Assembly (NCBI RefSeq): GCF_900188185.1
Contig: NZ_FZPA01000012.1
Span: 62,770 to 126,769, forward strand
Length of the DNA: 64,000 bases
DNA from: Sphingopyxis indica
GTDB lineage: Bacteria > Pseudomonadota > Alphaproteobacteria > Sphingomonadales > Sphingomonadaceae
Direction of reading: 5' to 3'
Shown here: positions 1-9,700 of the stretch, piece after piece
Numbering within the stretch: the stretch's first letter is position 1
Layout of the letters: every line of letters begins with the position of its first letter
Position numbers and translations under genes: made by a program
Notes under the pieces: model-generated
Database searches by the model: none
The model's input: the letters and a program-made list of their open reading frames with translations, nothing else
What the model was told of the DNA's origin: nothing

Positions 1-1
1 C

Positions 2-1783
2 GACGCCGCGGCGCAGGCGCGCGCGCTGCTGATGATGGAGGCCGCGCGGCGCTGGGATGCCGACTGGACGGAATGCGACACGCAGGACGGCTTCGTGCTC
101 CACGGCGGCAAGCGGCTGCGCTTCGGCGACCTTGCCGCCGGCGCCGCGAAGCACGAGCCGCCCGCGCAGCCCGTCTATCGCGCTTCGAGCACCGATCCGC
201 TCTACGGCAAGGAACTCACCCGGCTCGACCTGCCGGCAAAGGTCGACGGCTCGGCCAATTTCGCTGGCGACATCCGCCTTCCCGACATGGTCTATGCCTC
301 GATCCGGCAGGGGCCGTTCGGCGCGACGCGGGTGAAGAGCATCGACAAGCGCGCCGGACTCGCCTCGCCCGGCATGCTCTATGTCGTGGAGCATGAGCGC
401 TGGATCGCCGCGGTCGCGCGCAACTGGTGGGCGGCGAACCGCGCGCTCGACCGCTTCGCGCCGGTGTTCGAAACCGCCGGCGAGCCGATTTCGAGCGAGC
501 GCATCGACGCCGCGCTGACGCGCGCGCTCGCCGCCGACGGCTGGCGCATCGCCAGGGCGGGCGACGTCGAAGGTGCGATGGAGGGCCGGACGCAGATCGC
601 CGCCGAATATCTGGTCGCCCCCGCACTGCACGCACCCGTCGAGACGCGAACCGCCACCGCCGCGATAGAAGGCGACCGGCTGCGCGTCTGGGTCGCGACG
701 CAGGCGCCCGCGCAATGCCGCGCCGCGATCGCGCGCGCGACCGGGCTCGCCGAACAGGCCGTGACGCTGTTCCCGATGATGGCGGGCGGCTCGTTCGACG
801 CCTGCCTCGACCACAATGTCGCGGTGCAGGCTGCGATCATCGCGCGCGAGATCAAGCGCCCGGTGCATCTCGCCTGGTCGCGCGCCGAAGAGATCATGCG
901 CGGGCCGCCGCGCGCGCCGGCGCGGGCCAAGATGATCGCGACACTGAACAGCGCGGGCGGCATCGACGCGCTCGTCAGCCGCATCGCCGTCCCCTCGACC
1001 AACCACGAGGTGCGCGCGCGATTGTTCGACAATATGCCGGGCGACGTCGCGCAGCGCGCATCGGTGGGCAAGCCCGACGCCGCTGCGGTCGAGGGCGCCG
1101 CGCCGACCTATGCGATCCCCCATTATGCGGTCGACCATTGCCCCGCCGATATCGGCCTGCCGACGGCGCGCTGGCGCGGCAATGCCGACAGCTACACCGC
1201 CTTCTTCACCGAATGCTTCGTCGACGAACTCGCGGCGCGCGCGGGATCGGACCCGCTCTCCTATCGCATGGCGATGCTCGGCGGGTCGCCGCTGCTCGCG
1301 CATTGCCTGCTCACCGCGACGACGCTCGGCGGGTGGGAGGGCGGCCTGCCCGGCAGCGCGCAGGGGCTCGCCTGCCACTCGATGCGCGGCAGCCATATCG
1401 CGCTGATGGCGACCGCGCGCCAGAGCGACAAGGGCTTGCAGGTCGAACAGCTGGTTGCGGTCGTCGACGCCGGGCGGCTCGTCAATCCGGCGATCGCGCG
1501 GCAGCAGATCGAGGGCGGGCTGATCTTCGGCCTCGCGGCGGCGGTCGGTGCGACCACCGACTATGAAGGCGGCGTCGCGACCGCGCGCAAGCTCCACCAG
1601 CTCGGCCTGCCCAAACTCTCGCAGAGCCCCGAGATATTGGTCGAGTTCGTCGACAGCGACCGCGACCCCGGCGGGATCGGCGAGATCGGGGTGCCCGTCG
1701 TCGCCCCGGCGATCGCCAATGCGATGTTCGCCGCGACCGGCCGCCGCATCCGCCGCCTGCCTTTGTCGGGACAGCCGCTGTGA
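2..1783 (+). CDS. Molybdopterin-binding subunit of xanthine dehydrogenase/aldehyde oxidase family (5' truncated)
   Basis: The reading frame is open to the left edge, so the N-terminal part is missing; the visible 593 codons are the C-terminal part. This family (isoquinoline 1-oxidoreductase beta subunit / IorB type) binds the molybdenum cofactor and hydroxylates aromatic or aldehyde substrates, usually with a small [2Fe-2S] partner subunit. The C-terminal segment GGIGEIGVPVVAPAIANA carries the conserved glutamate that acts as general base at the Mo centre in the family. A run YGKELTRLDLPAKVDG marks the usual start of the second half. The stop overlaps the hemH GTG by four bases, so the two are translationally coupled. 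Substrate cannot be told from sequence. Confidence 0.85.
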   Translation, partial: DAAAQARALLMMEAARRWDADWTECDTQDGFVLHGGKRLRFGDLAAGAAKHEPPAQPVYRASSTDPLYGKELTRLDLPAKVDGSANFAGDIRLPDMVYASIRQGPFGATRVKSIDKRAGLASPGMLYVVEHERWIAAVARNWWAANRALDRFAPVFETAGEPISSERIDAALTRALAADGWRIARAGDVEGAMEGRTQIAAEYLVAPALHAPVETRTATAAIEGDRLRVWVATQAPAQCRAAIARATGLAEQAVTLFPMMAGGSFDACLDHNVAVQAAIIAREIKRPVHLAWSRAEEIMRGPPRAPARAKMIATLNSAGGIDALVSRIAVPSTNHEVRARLFDNMPGDVAQRASVGKPDAAAVEGAAPTYAIPHYAVDHCPADIGLPTARWRGNADSYTAFFTECFVDELAARAGSDPLSYRMAMLGGSPLLAHCLLTATTLGGWEGGLPGSAQGLACHSMRGSHIALMATARQSDKGLQVEQLVAVVDAGRLVNPAIARQQIEGGLIFGLAAAVGATTDYEGGVATARKLHQLGLPKLSQSPEILVEFVDSDRDPGGIGEIGVPVVAPAIANAMFAATGRRIRRLPLSGQPL

Positions 1784-2775
1784 CGCGCCCCGCCGATCAT
1801 CCCGCGCTTCCCGCGCCACGCATCGGCGTACTGCTCGTCAATCTCGGCACGCCCGACGCCCCCGAGCCGGGACCGGTGCGCCGCTATCTCGCCGAATTTC
1901 TCTCCGACCGCCGCGTCGTCGAAATCCCGCCGCTGCTCTGGCAGCCGATCCTGCGCGGTGCGATCCTGACGCGACGCCCCAGGCAATCGGCCCACGCCTA
2001 TCGGCAGGTGTGGACCGACGAAGGCTCGCCGCTCGCCGCGATCACGCGTGCGCAAGCAGAGGCGCTGCAGGCCGAGTTCGGCGATGCGGTGCGGGTCGCC
2101 CATGCGATGCGCTATGGCGAGCCCGCGATCGGACGCACGATCGACGCGCTGGTCGCCGAGGGTTGCAATCGCATCCTGATCGCGCCGCTCTATCCGCAAT
2201 ATTGCGCCGCGACGACCGCGACCGTCGTCGATGCGGTCGGCGCCCACCTCAGGGCGCTGCGCTGGCAACCGAGCCTGCGTTTCCTGCCGCCCTATGCCGA
2301 CGACGCAGCCTATATCGGCGCGCTCGCGGCGTCGGTCGAAGCGGGTCTGGCAGCGCTCGATTTCGCGCCCGACGTGCTGCTCGCGAGCTTCCACGGCATG
2401 CCCGAACGCACGCTGCACCTCGGCGATCCCTATCATTGCCAGTGCCGCAAGAGCGCGCGCCTGCTGTCCGAAGCGCTCGGCCGCCCGGTCGAGGTCGCCT
2501 TCCAGTCGCGCTTCGGGCGCGCCAAATGGCTCGAACCCGCGACCGATGCGCTGCTCGAACGGCTGGGGCGCGAAGGCAAAAGCGTCGCGGTGCTCGCGCC
2601 GGGTTTTTCCGCCGACTGCCTCGAAACGCTCGAAGAGCTGGCGATCCGCGGCAAGGCGCAGTTCGAAGCCGCGGGCGGGCGTGATTTCGCTTACCTCCCC
2701 TGCCTCAATGCGAGCCCGCCCGGGCTCGAAATGCTGAACGCGCTCATCCGCCGTGAATTGGCCGGCTGGATATAG
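1780..2775 (+). CDS. hemH: Ferrochelatase
   Basis: 331 aa, the normal size for bacterial ferrochelatase, which inserts Fe2+ into protoporphyrin IX at the last step of haem synthesis. The N-terminus has the family signature VLLVNLGTPDAPEP (residues 17-30). The catalytic histidine is H205 in SFHGMPERT and the conserved glutamate is E282 in PGFSADCLETLEE. Cysteines in DPYHCQCRK (220, 222), at 280 and in PCLNAS (308) are candidates for an iron-sulfur cluster like that known from some alphaproteobacterial ferrochelatases; this is inference. The GTG start overlaps the stop of the upstream oxidoreductase gene (GTGA). The stop codon is the first triplet of a perfect dyad that may act as a terminator. 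Confidence 0.96.
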   Translation: MTRPADHPALPAPRIGVLLVNLGTPDAPEPGPVRRYLAEFLSDRRVVEIPPLLWQPILRGAILTRRPRQSAHAYRQVWTDEGSPLAAITRAQAEALQAEFGDAVRVAHAMRYGEPAIGRTIDALVAEGCNRILIAPLYPQYCAATTATVVDAVGAHLRALRWQPSLRFLPPYADDAAYIGALAASVEAGLAALDFAPDVLLASFHGMPERTLHLGDPYHCQCRKSARLLSEALGRPVEVAFQSRFGRAKWLEPATDALLERLGREGKSVAVLAPGFSADCLETLEELAIRGKAQFEAAGGRDFAYLPCLNASPPGLEMLNALIRRELAGWI

Positions 2776-2797
2776 AGCGCGATGACATCGCGCTCTA
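2773..2797 (+). terminator. Perfect dyad starting at the hemH stop codon
   Basis: Arms TAGAGCGCGATG and CATCGCGCTCTA are exact reverse complements around a single central base. The left arm begins with the hemH TAG. There is no T-run after the stem, so an intrinsic terminator is not certain; an mRNA-stabilising hairpin or a protein-binding palindrome are alternatives. Confidence 0.45.
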
Positions 2798-2900
2798 ATC
2801 GCGCCGGCACGCCCTTACCGGCTTCTTAACTTCTCCTTCGCAAAATGGCGCCGCAACGGCACCGCCCTCGACTCGGTGCCCGGTCTGAAAGGTCGCCCCG

Positions 2901-4463
2901 ATGAGCCAATTGGAGTCGGCAGCATTGACGCTCGCCGGCGTTTCTCTGCTCTTCCTGCTGATCGTCTTTCTCGTCTGGCGCATATGGCGCCAGCCGGCGG
3001 CGGCCGCCCCGATGGCGAGCCTTCGCGACCTGCGCCTGCCGGCCTTCTCCCGCGCGCACGGCGACGCCCCCGAAGTCGAGATCGCGCCCTCGCGCCTCGC
3101 CCGGATTCGCGGCGAAATGCCCGCCGCCGAACCCGAGATCGAGGGCTTCGACAACCCCGCTCCGAGCGAAACCTACACGCCCGTCGAGGCCGGGGCGATG
3201 GTTGCGGCGGCTTTCGCCGAGCCCGAACCCGCGATCGCGGCCGCACTCGCCGACGAGGCGCTGGCCGCCGAACGACGGGCCGACTTCGCTGCGCCCAACC
3301 GCGACACTGCGCTACAGGTCCGGCTCATGCCCCAGATTCCGCCGCGCGACGCGATCTTGACGCGTAGCCGCCTCGGCGGCCGCCCGCGGCTCCCCGCCGA
3401 TATGGACTGGCCGCGCATCGACGGGGTAAAGGGCGACTTCCTCGCGCAGATCGCCTGTGCCGACCTGCCCGCCGATCTGTGGGACGGGCTCGGGCCGCGC
3501 ACGGGCTGGCTTGCGATCTTCGCGCATCCCGAAACGGGCGTCGGATCGGCAATCCACGTCGCCGAAGAAGGCCCGCCGCGCGAGCCTCCGCAGGGTGCGG
3601 GCAACGCGCTGTTCGGTCCCTGGGGCGGGCTGCGCTTCGGCGACCTGGCGACGCTCGCGATCCGCGCCTTTCCCGAATGGCCGGTCGATGTCGTCGCCGG
3701 GGCCGAAGCGCCACCCGCGTTCGACGACACTCTCGCGAGCGACGCGGTCGAATATGACATCGCGGACCCCGCCTTCCATCCGTTCGACTGGGACAGCATG
3801 CGGATGCTGGGGGCGGTGCTCGACCGGCGCATCGCGCGGTTGCAAACGGGCACCGGAGCCCCCGCCGACGCCAGCGACGAATATCTTGCGGCACTCGCCG
3901 ATGCGGCCGAGACCAACCGCGCGACCGCGGCCGGCGCCACCGAGATCGTGGCGATCATTCGCGACAGCGCGGGCCAGCACGAATTCACGCCGTCCGACGC
4001 GACCGCGGTGATGGCGGCGCTGCACGCGGTGCGCTGGAAGCATGTCCTCTGCTACCCCGATCCCGAGACAGGCGAAGATCGCATCGAAACGCTAACCCTG
4101 CCGCTCACCCGCCACGACCCGCGCGCGCCGCTGTGGGCGCACGACTATCGCGCGCTGCTGCTCGACGCCGCCAAGCACGCCTGGCTCGCCGACCCGGCGC
4201 GGCTGTCGGCACCCGCGCGTGCGTGGTTCGAGCCGCTGTGGCGGCAGCTCGCGGCTGCGGAGGCCGCGACGATGGGCGGCGCGCCGTCGCAGCCGCTCGT
4301 CGGTTTCGATCCCGACTATGAGGCGGTGCTCATCGAGCTGCCGACGAGCGGGCTGATGAGCCGGCTTGTCGGCGAAGGTGAAAATCTGGTGCTGACGATC
4401 CGCAAGGCCGACCTTGCGGCGGGCGATTTCTCGAAGGTCGCCACGCGCCGCACCCGCGCCTGA
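2901..4463 (+). CDS. Membrane-anchored DUF1963 (YwqG-like) protein
   Basis: 520 aa. One hydrophobic segment at about residues 9-27 is followed by basic residues, so the protein is probably an N-in single-pass anchor. Residues 30-135 are Ala/Pro/Glu-rich and look disordered. From about residue 145 the text SRLGGRPRLPADMDWPR and later FLAQIACADLP, GWLAIFAHPE and PWGGLRFGDLA match the DUF1963 family, whose function is unknown. The ATG has an AAAGG Shine-Dalgarno eight bases upstream. It stands alone between the hemH dyad and phaB. I cannot suggest a biochemical role. Confidence 0.75.
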   Translation: MSQLESAALTLAGVSLLFLLIVFLVWRIWRQPAAAAPMASLRDLRLPAFSRAHGDAPEVEIAPSRLARIRGEMPAAEPEIEGFDNPAPSETYTPVEAGAMVAAAFAEPEPAIAAALADEALAAERRADFAAPNRDTALQVRLMPQIPPRDAILTRSRLGGRPRLPADMDWPRIDGVKGDFLAQIACADLPADLWDGLGPRTGWLAIFAHPETGVGSAIHVAEEGPPREPPQGAGNALFGPWGGLRFGDLATLAIRAFPEWPVDVVAGAEAPPAFDDTLASDAVEYDIADPAFHPFDWDSMRMLGAVLDRRIARLQTGTGAPADASDEYLAALADAAETNRATAAGATEIVAIIRDSAGQHEFTPSDATAVMAALHAVRWKHVLCYPDPETGEDRIETLTLPLTRHDPRAPLWAHDYRALLLDAAKHAWLADPARLSAPARAWFEPLWRQLAAAEAATMGGAPSQPLVGFDPDYEAVLIELPTSGLMSRLVGEGENLVLTIRKADLAAGDFSKVATRRTRA

Positions 4464-4554
4464 CGCCTCCCATCGCGCTTGACGTTCCGGTAAACTTGCG
4501 AGCCGCTGCCGCCCCGCTTAGGTGTGGGCCGAACAATCTTGTGGGAGAGTTTTC

Positions 4555-5277
4555 ATGGCACGCATCGCAATCGTCACCGGTGGCAGCCGCGGCATCGGAG
4601 AGGCGATCAGCCTCGCGCTGAAGGCACAGGGTGTCACCGTCGTCGCCAACTATGGCGGCAACGACGAAAAGGCGAAGGCCTTCACCGACCGCACCGGGAT
4701 CAAGGCGTATAAATGGGACGTCGGCGACCATCAGGCGTGCCTCGACGGCTGCGCGCGGGTGACCGAAGAGGTCGGGCCGGTCGACATTGTCGTCAACAAT
4801 GCCGGCATCACCCGCGACGGCACCCTCGCGCGGATGAGCTTCGACGACTGGAACGATGTGATGCGCATCAATCTCGGCGGCTGTTTCAACATGGCGAAGG
4901 CCTGCTTTCCCGGCATGGTCGAGCGCGGCTGGGGCCGCATCGTCAACATCGGCTCGATCAACGGCCAGGCGGGCCAGTACGGGCAGGTCAATTATGCCGC
5001 CGCCAAATCGGGCATCCACGGCTTCACCAAGGCGCTCGCGCAGGAAGGTGCGAAGAAGGGCGTGACCGTGAACGCGATCGCGCCGGGCTATATCGACACC
5101 GACATGGTCGCCGCGGTCCCGCCGCAGGTGCTCGAAAAAATCGTCGCCAAAATCCCGGTCGGCCGCCTCGGCCACGCCGAGGAAATCGCGCGCGGGGTCG
5201 TCTTCCTGTGCAGCGAGGACGCGGGGTTCGTCACCGGATCGACGATGAGCATCAACGGCGGCCAGCATATGTATTGA
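4555..5277 (+). CDS. phaB: Acetoacetyl-CoA reductase (polyhydroxyalkanoate synthesis)
   Basis: 240 aa short-chain dehydrogenase. The NADPH-binding motif TGGSRGIG is at residues 8-15, NNAG at 81-84, and the catalytic triad is S134, Y147 and K151 (YAAAK). The body (GITRDGTLARM, NIGSINGQAGQ, GYIDTDMV) is typical of PhaB, which reduces acetoacetyl-CoA to (R)-3-hydroxybutyryl-CoA for polyhydroxybutyrate. A GTG further upstream would extend it by 11 residues, but the ATG used here has GGGAGAG seven bases before it and gives the normal family N-terminus. phaA and phaC are not in the window. A FabG-like role cannot be excluded but the sequence fits PhaB better. Confidence 0.92.
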   Translation: MARIAIVTGGSRGIGEAISLALKAQGVTVVANYGGNDEKAKAFTDRTGIKAYKWDVGDHQACLDGCARVTEEVGPVDIVVNNAGITRDGTLARMSFDDWNDVMRINLGGCFNMAKACFPGMVERGWGRIVNIGSINGQAGQYGQVNYAAAKSGIHGFTKALAQEGAKKGVTVNAIAPGYIDTDMVAAVPPQVLEKIVAKIPVGRLGHAEEIARGVVFLCSEDAGFVTGSTMSINGGQHMY

Positions 5278-5446
5278 CGGTGGCAGGCGCGTAACGCAGG
5301 CGTTCGCCGCGGCGGACGGCAAGTTAGGCGCCGGTGCCGACAGGCAGCCACCGGCACGGCCAGCGGGGCGGGCGGGCCCGTCAGGCCGGCCGAGCCCGTC
5401 TGACGTCATGGCGGCGGCTTTGCCGTCGCTCCTGGAGGTGCCGCCG

Positions 5447-5701
5447 ATGGCCAACGCCTATCACCCCCCCGTCAAACGCTCGGTGACGATCGCCGGCCAC
5501 CCGACGTCGATCAGCCTCGAGCCGCTCTTCTGGGACGCGCTCGAAGCCGAGGCTGGACGCCTGAAGCTCCCCGTCAACGCTCTCGTCGCGCGGATCGACG
5601 TCGAGCGGATGACCGCCGACGATCCGCCGAACCTGACCTCGGCGATCCGGCAATGGCTGTGGCGCAATCGCGAGAGCAGCCAGTGTCCCGATCGACCTTG
5701 A
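5447..5701 (+). CDS. Ribbon-helix-helix domain protein
   Basis: 84 aa. The text VKRSVTIAGHPTSISLEPLFWDAL followed by LPVNALVARID and NLTSAIRQWLW has the beta-strand then two-helix pattern of the RHH_4 family, a small DNA-binding fold common in alphaproteobacteria. The ATG at this position has GGAGG eight bases upstream; a longer ORF starting 39 bases earlier lacks such a site. Probably a transcriptional regulator acting as a dimer; targets unknown. Confidence 0.75.
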   Translation: MANAYHPPVKRSVTIAGHPTSISLEPLFWDALEAEAGRLKLPVNALVARIDVERMTADDPPNLTSAIRQWLWRNRESSQCPDRP

Positions 5702-5725
5702 CTGAGTAAGCCCGTGTCAAAGATC

Positions 5726-5813
5726 GTGTGTCCCCGCGGAGGCGGGGACCCATCTCCTGCCGGTTGGACATAGAGCCGTCGGGAGATGGGCTCCCGCCTC
5801 CGCGGGAGCACAC
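5726..5813. repeat. REPIN-like inverted repeat pair (copy 1)
   Basis: Two 30-base arms in inverted orientation, each itself a small hairpin (CCCCGCGGAGGCGGGG and CCCGCCTCCGCGGG), separated by about 25 bases. The arms read GTGT-C-rich hairpin-CCATCTCC and its reverse complement. A second element of the same design lies at 62490-62577. Both are intergenic. This is the structure of REP doublets (REPINs) that are mobilised by a RAYT transposase elsewhere in a genome; the transposase is not in the window. Confidence 0.7.
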
Positions 5814-5878
5814 GGTTTATTCAGCCAAAGATGATCTTGTTCTGGAGTCTGTCCCGTTCAGCTTGAACCGGACAAATT

Positions 5879-6736
5879 CTAGACGGCGGCGTAGATCGCC
5901 TGCCCGAAGGCCGCACCCCGGTCGGGTGCGAGGTGCAGGAACAGCTGCGGCTCGATCAGTTCGAGTTCCATGATCGCGAGCCCGCCGGCGCCGTTCCCGA
6001 CCATGTCGATACGCGCATAGACCGGCGGCGCCGGCGCGGCGGCGAGGGCTGCGGCGGCGAGTTCGCGCGCGGGCCGGCTCGCGTCCCACGCCTCCTCGCG
6101 CCCGCCGAATTGCGGCTGGACGCGGAAGTCTCCGGCCGCGGGGCGCTTGACGATCGCGTGGCTGTAGCGGCCGGCGAAGAAGAAGAGCGAATATTCGCCC
6201 GCGGCGAGGATGCCCGGCATGAAGGGTTGAACGAGCCGCCGCTCGCCCAGCGCATCGGCGGGAACGCCCGCCCCCGCCGCGAGCCGGTGCGTGCCGTCCG
6301 ATCCGGCCGAGATCGGCGGCTTGATCACCAGCTCGCCGGTGCCGAACGCCGCGCGTGCGTCGGCGAGCGCACCCTCGTCGAGCGCTGCGACCTCGATCGT
6401 CGGCACCACCGCGACGCCGTTGGTTCCCAGCTCGGCGAGATAGGCCTTGTCGCTGTTCCAGCGCAGCACCGGCACCGGGTTGATGACGCGCAGCCCCTCG
6501 GCCTCGAAGCGGTCGAGCAGCGCATACCAGCGCGCCGCCGCGCGCGGATAGCCCCATGCGATCAGCGGCAGTACGAGGTCGAAGCCCGACAGATCGCCGG
6601 GATCGGTCCACGCTCGCGTCTCGACCGCGAGCCCCGCCACGGTCAGCGCACCGGTCTTGCGCGCTAGCGCGGGGTGCCAGTGCTCGCCATAATCGGCGCC
6701 GGGGGTCAGAAGCGCGACGCGCGGCTGGAATGGCAT
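5879..6736 (-). CDS. ATP-grasp domain protein
   Basis: 285 aa. The region GELVIKPPISAGSDGTHRL supplies the ATP-grasp lysine and glycine-rich loop, and RIDMVGNGAGGLAIMELELIEPQLFL the metal-binding E-x-E/N strand near the C-terminus. The protein should therefore join a carboxylate to an amine or thiol using ATP; the substrate is unknown. It resembles RimK/DcsG-type members in length and order. The ATG shares its A with the TGA stop of the glutamate dehydrogenase gene (TGATG), so it is translated by coupling from that gene. The ORF can be extended into gdhB sequence but that is another frame. Confidence 0.8.
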   Translation of the reverse strand: MPFQPRVALLTPGADYGEHWHPALARKTGALTVAGLAVETRAWTDPGDLSGFDLVLPLIAWGYPRAAARWYALLDRFEAEGLRVINPVPVLRWNSDKAYLAELGTNGVAVVPTIEVAALDEGALADARAAFGTGELVIKPPISAGSDGTHRLAAGAGVPADALGERRLVQPFMPGILAAGEYSLFFFAGRYSHAIVKRPAAGDFRVQPQFGGREEAWDASRPARELAAAALAAAPAPPVYARIDMVGNGAGGLAIMELELIEPQLFLHLAPDRGAAFGQAIYAAV

Positions 6737-9700
6737 CAGCGTGCCAGCAATCCGCGCGCCTGCCCCGCAATGTGCGACAGCATCGCGCCATTGGGGTTCG
6801 GGATCGTCCGCGCGCGGTCGACCGTCGCGCGGAACTGCGCGACGCGGGCGCCCTGTTCGCCCAGCCATGCGGTCACCGCACTGTCGAGATTCTGACCCGG
6901 CAGCCCCGCGAGAAAGACGAGCCGCATCTGCTGAAAATCGCGCGCCAGGCTGTTGACGAGCAAGCGTTCCCACGGGTCGCTCGGGCTCATATGCGCCGCG
7001 AGCGTCTGCGCCCAGTCGAGCCCGAGCGCCTCGCCGAGATGGGTGAAGGCGTGCGTCACCGCGACCTCGTCGTCGCCGCGCCGTTCGGCGAGGTCGACGA
7101 TGCCGATCGCGCCGTCGAGCTTGAACAGGCGGACCACCGCATGCGTCAGGGCCTCGGGCGCGCCGGCATCGAGCAATTGCTGGCTCAGCGTCTCCCACTG
7201 GCGCCGCACCGATTCGCCGAGCAGGCTGTCCACACAGTCGCTCAGCCGCTCGACGCCGGGCGCGAGCCGCGCGACGATCGGCCCCGGCTGCGCGCCCGTC
7301 GGCGCGACGCGCAGCACATCGGCCATCTGCGACGCCATCGCGGCCGCGGCCTGGTTGAACAGCGACAGGCGGATGCTTTCGTCGATCGCCGCGGTGTCGA
7401 GCGCCGCCCAGATCGCGTCGAGACCAAGCAGCCGTTCGGCCGCAACAAAGGCGGCCGCGACGTCGCCGAGCGCGCAGCCTTCCTCTTCGACGAGCTCGAA
7501 GGGATGGACGATGCCGAGCCGGTTGACGATGCGGTTGGCGAGCTTGGTCGCGATGATCTCGCGGCGCAGCTGATGCTCTTCGATCGCCTTCGCATAGTCG
7601 CGCTGCATCTCTTCGGGGAAGGCAGCGCGCAGGTCGCGGTCGAGCGCCGGGTCGTCGGGCAGTTCGCTCGCCTCGATCGCATCCTGCAGAGCGAGTTTCG
7701 CGGTCGAGAGCAGCACCGCAAGCTCTGGCCGCGTCAGCCCGCGCCCTTCGGCCGAACGGCGCAGCAGTTCGTCGTTGACCGCGAGCCCTTCGACCTTGCG
7801 ATCGAGCCGGCCGGCGGCCTCGAACGTCTCCATCGTGCGCACGAGCGACGGCACCGCGCCCGCGCCGCCCTTTTCGGCGATCGACAGCGCGAGCGCCTGA
7901 AGGCGGTTGTCCTCCAGCACCAGCGCAGCGACATCGTCGGTCATCCGCACGAGCAGCGCGTCGCGCGCCTCTTGCGACAGCCGCCCTTCGGCCATCTCGC
8001 GATTGAGGGCGATCTTGATATTGACCTCATTGTCCGAACAGTCGACGCCGGCGCTATTGTCGATGAAGTCGGTGTTGATCCGCCCGCCCTTGGCGGCAAA
8101 GGCGATGCGCGCCGCCTGCGTGACGCCCAGATTCGCGCCCTCGCCGACGGCGCGGACGCGCAGATCCTCGGCATCGACGCGCAGCGCATCGTTGGCGGGA
8201 TCGCCAACCTCGGCATTATTCTGGCCCGCGGCCTTCACATAGGTGCCGATACCGCCGAACCAGAGCAGATCGGCGGGCGCCTTGAGGATCGCCGAGATCA
8301 GGCCCGACGGGTCGATTTCGGGCTGCGACAGGCCGAGCAGCGCCTGCGCTTCGGGGCTCAGGGGAATGCTCTTCTGGCTGCGCGGGAAGACCCCGCCGCC
8401 CTTCGAGATCAGCTTCTTGTCATAATCGTCCCAGCTCGATCGCGGCAGGTCGAACATCCGCTGCCGTTCCTGCCAGCTCTTCGCCGGATCGGGATCGGGG
8501 TCGAGGAAGATGTGGCGATGATCGAACGCCGCGACGAGCTTTATCGCCTTCGACAGCAGCATCCCGTTGCCGAACACGTCGCCCGACATGTCACCGCAGC
8601 CGACGACGCGGATGCTCTCGCTCTGCACGTCGACGCCCATCTCGGCGAAATGCCGCTGGACCGAGACCCACGCCCCCTTTGCGGTGATCCCCATCGCCTT
8701 GTGGTCATAGCCGTGCGAGCCGCCGCTCGCGAACGCATCGCCGAGCCAGAAGTCGCGCTCCATCGCCAGCCCGTTCGCGACGTCGGAGAAGGTCGCGGTG
8801 CCCTTGTCGGCGGCAACGACGAAATAGGGGTCCTCGCCGTCGCGGATCGTCACCCCTTTCGGATGCACGACCTTGCCGCCGACGATATTGTCGGTGATCG
8901 ACAGCAGCGAGCGGATGAAGATGCGATAGCATTCGGTGCCTTCCGCGAACCAGGCGTCGCGGTCGAGCGCCGGGTCGGGGAGCGCCTTGGGATAAAAGCC
9001 GCCCTTCGCGCCGGTCGGCACGATCACCGCATTTTTGACGCGCTGCGCCTTCATCAGCCCGAGGATTTCGGTGCGGAAGTCGTCGCGCCGGTCGGACCAT
9101 CGGAGGCCACCGCGCGCGACCGGGCCGGCGCGCAGGTGGATGCCCTCGACGCGCGGGCTATAGACGAACACCTCGCGCCACGGCAGCGGCTTGGGCAGCC
9201 CCGGAATCTGGCTCGAATCGATCTTGAAGGCGAGCGCTTCGGCGGCTGCGGGGGAAAAGGCGTTGGTGCGCAGCGTCGCGCCGATCACCGCGTTGAACAG
9301 CCGCAGGATGCGGTCGTCGTCGATCGACTTGATGCCGGCGAAATCGGCCTGAATGCCGTCCGCCAGCGCCTCTGCGCGCGCCGCATCGGTGCGCCCGGGA
9401 TCGTGCAGCGCGCAGAAGCGCTCGATCATCGCATGGGTCAGATCGGGCGCGTGGCGCAGCGCCGCGACGACGGTGTCCATGCCATAGGCCGAGCCGCCCT
9501 GGCGCAGATAGCGGAACCAGGCGCGCAGCCACACGATCGCCTGCGGATCGGTCTGGGTGACGAGCACCAGCTCGTTGAAGGCGTCGTTTTCGGCGCGCCC
9601 CTCGAGCACCGCGGCGATCGCCCCCTCGATCACCGGGACGTGCGGCAGCAGCGCGGTCTCGTCGACCGCGGCGGGAAGGCCGAGCGTGAAGTCGTGGATG

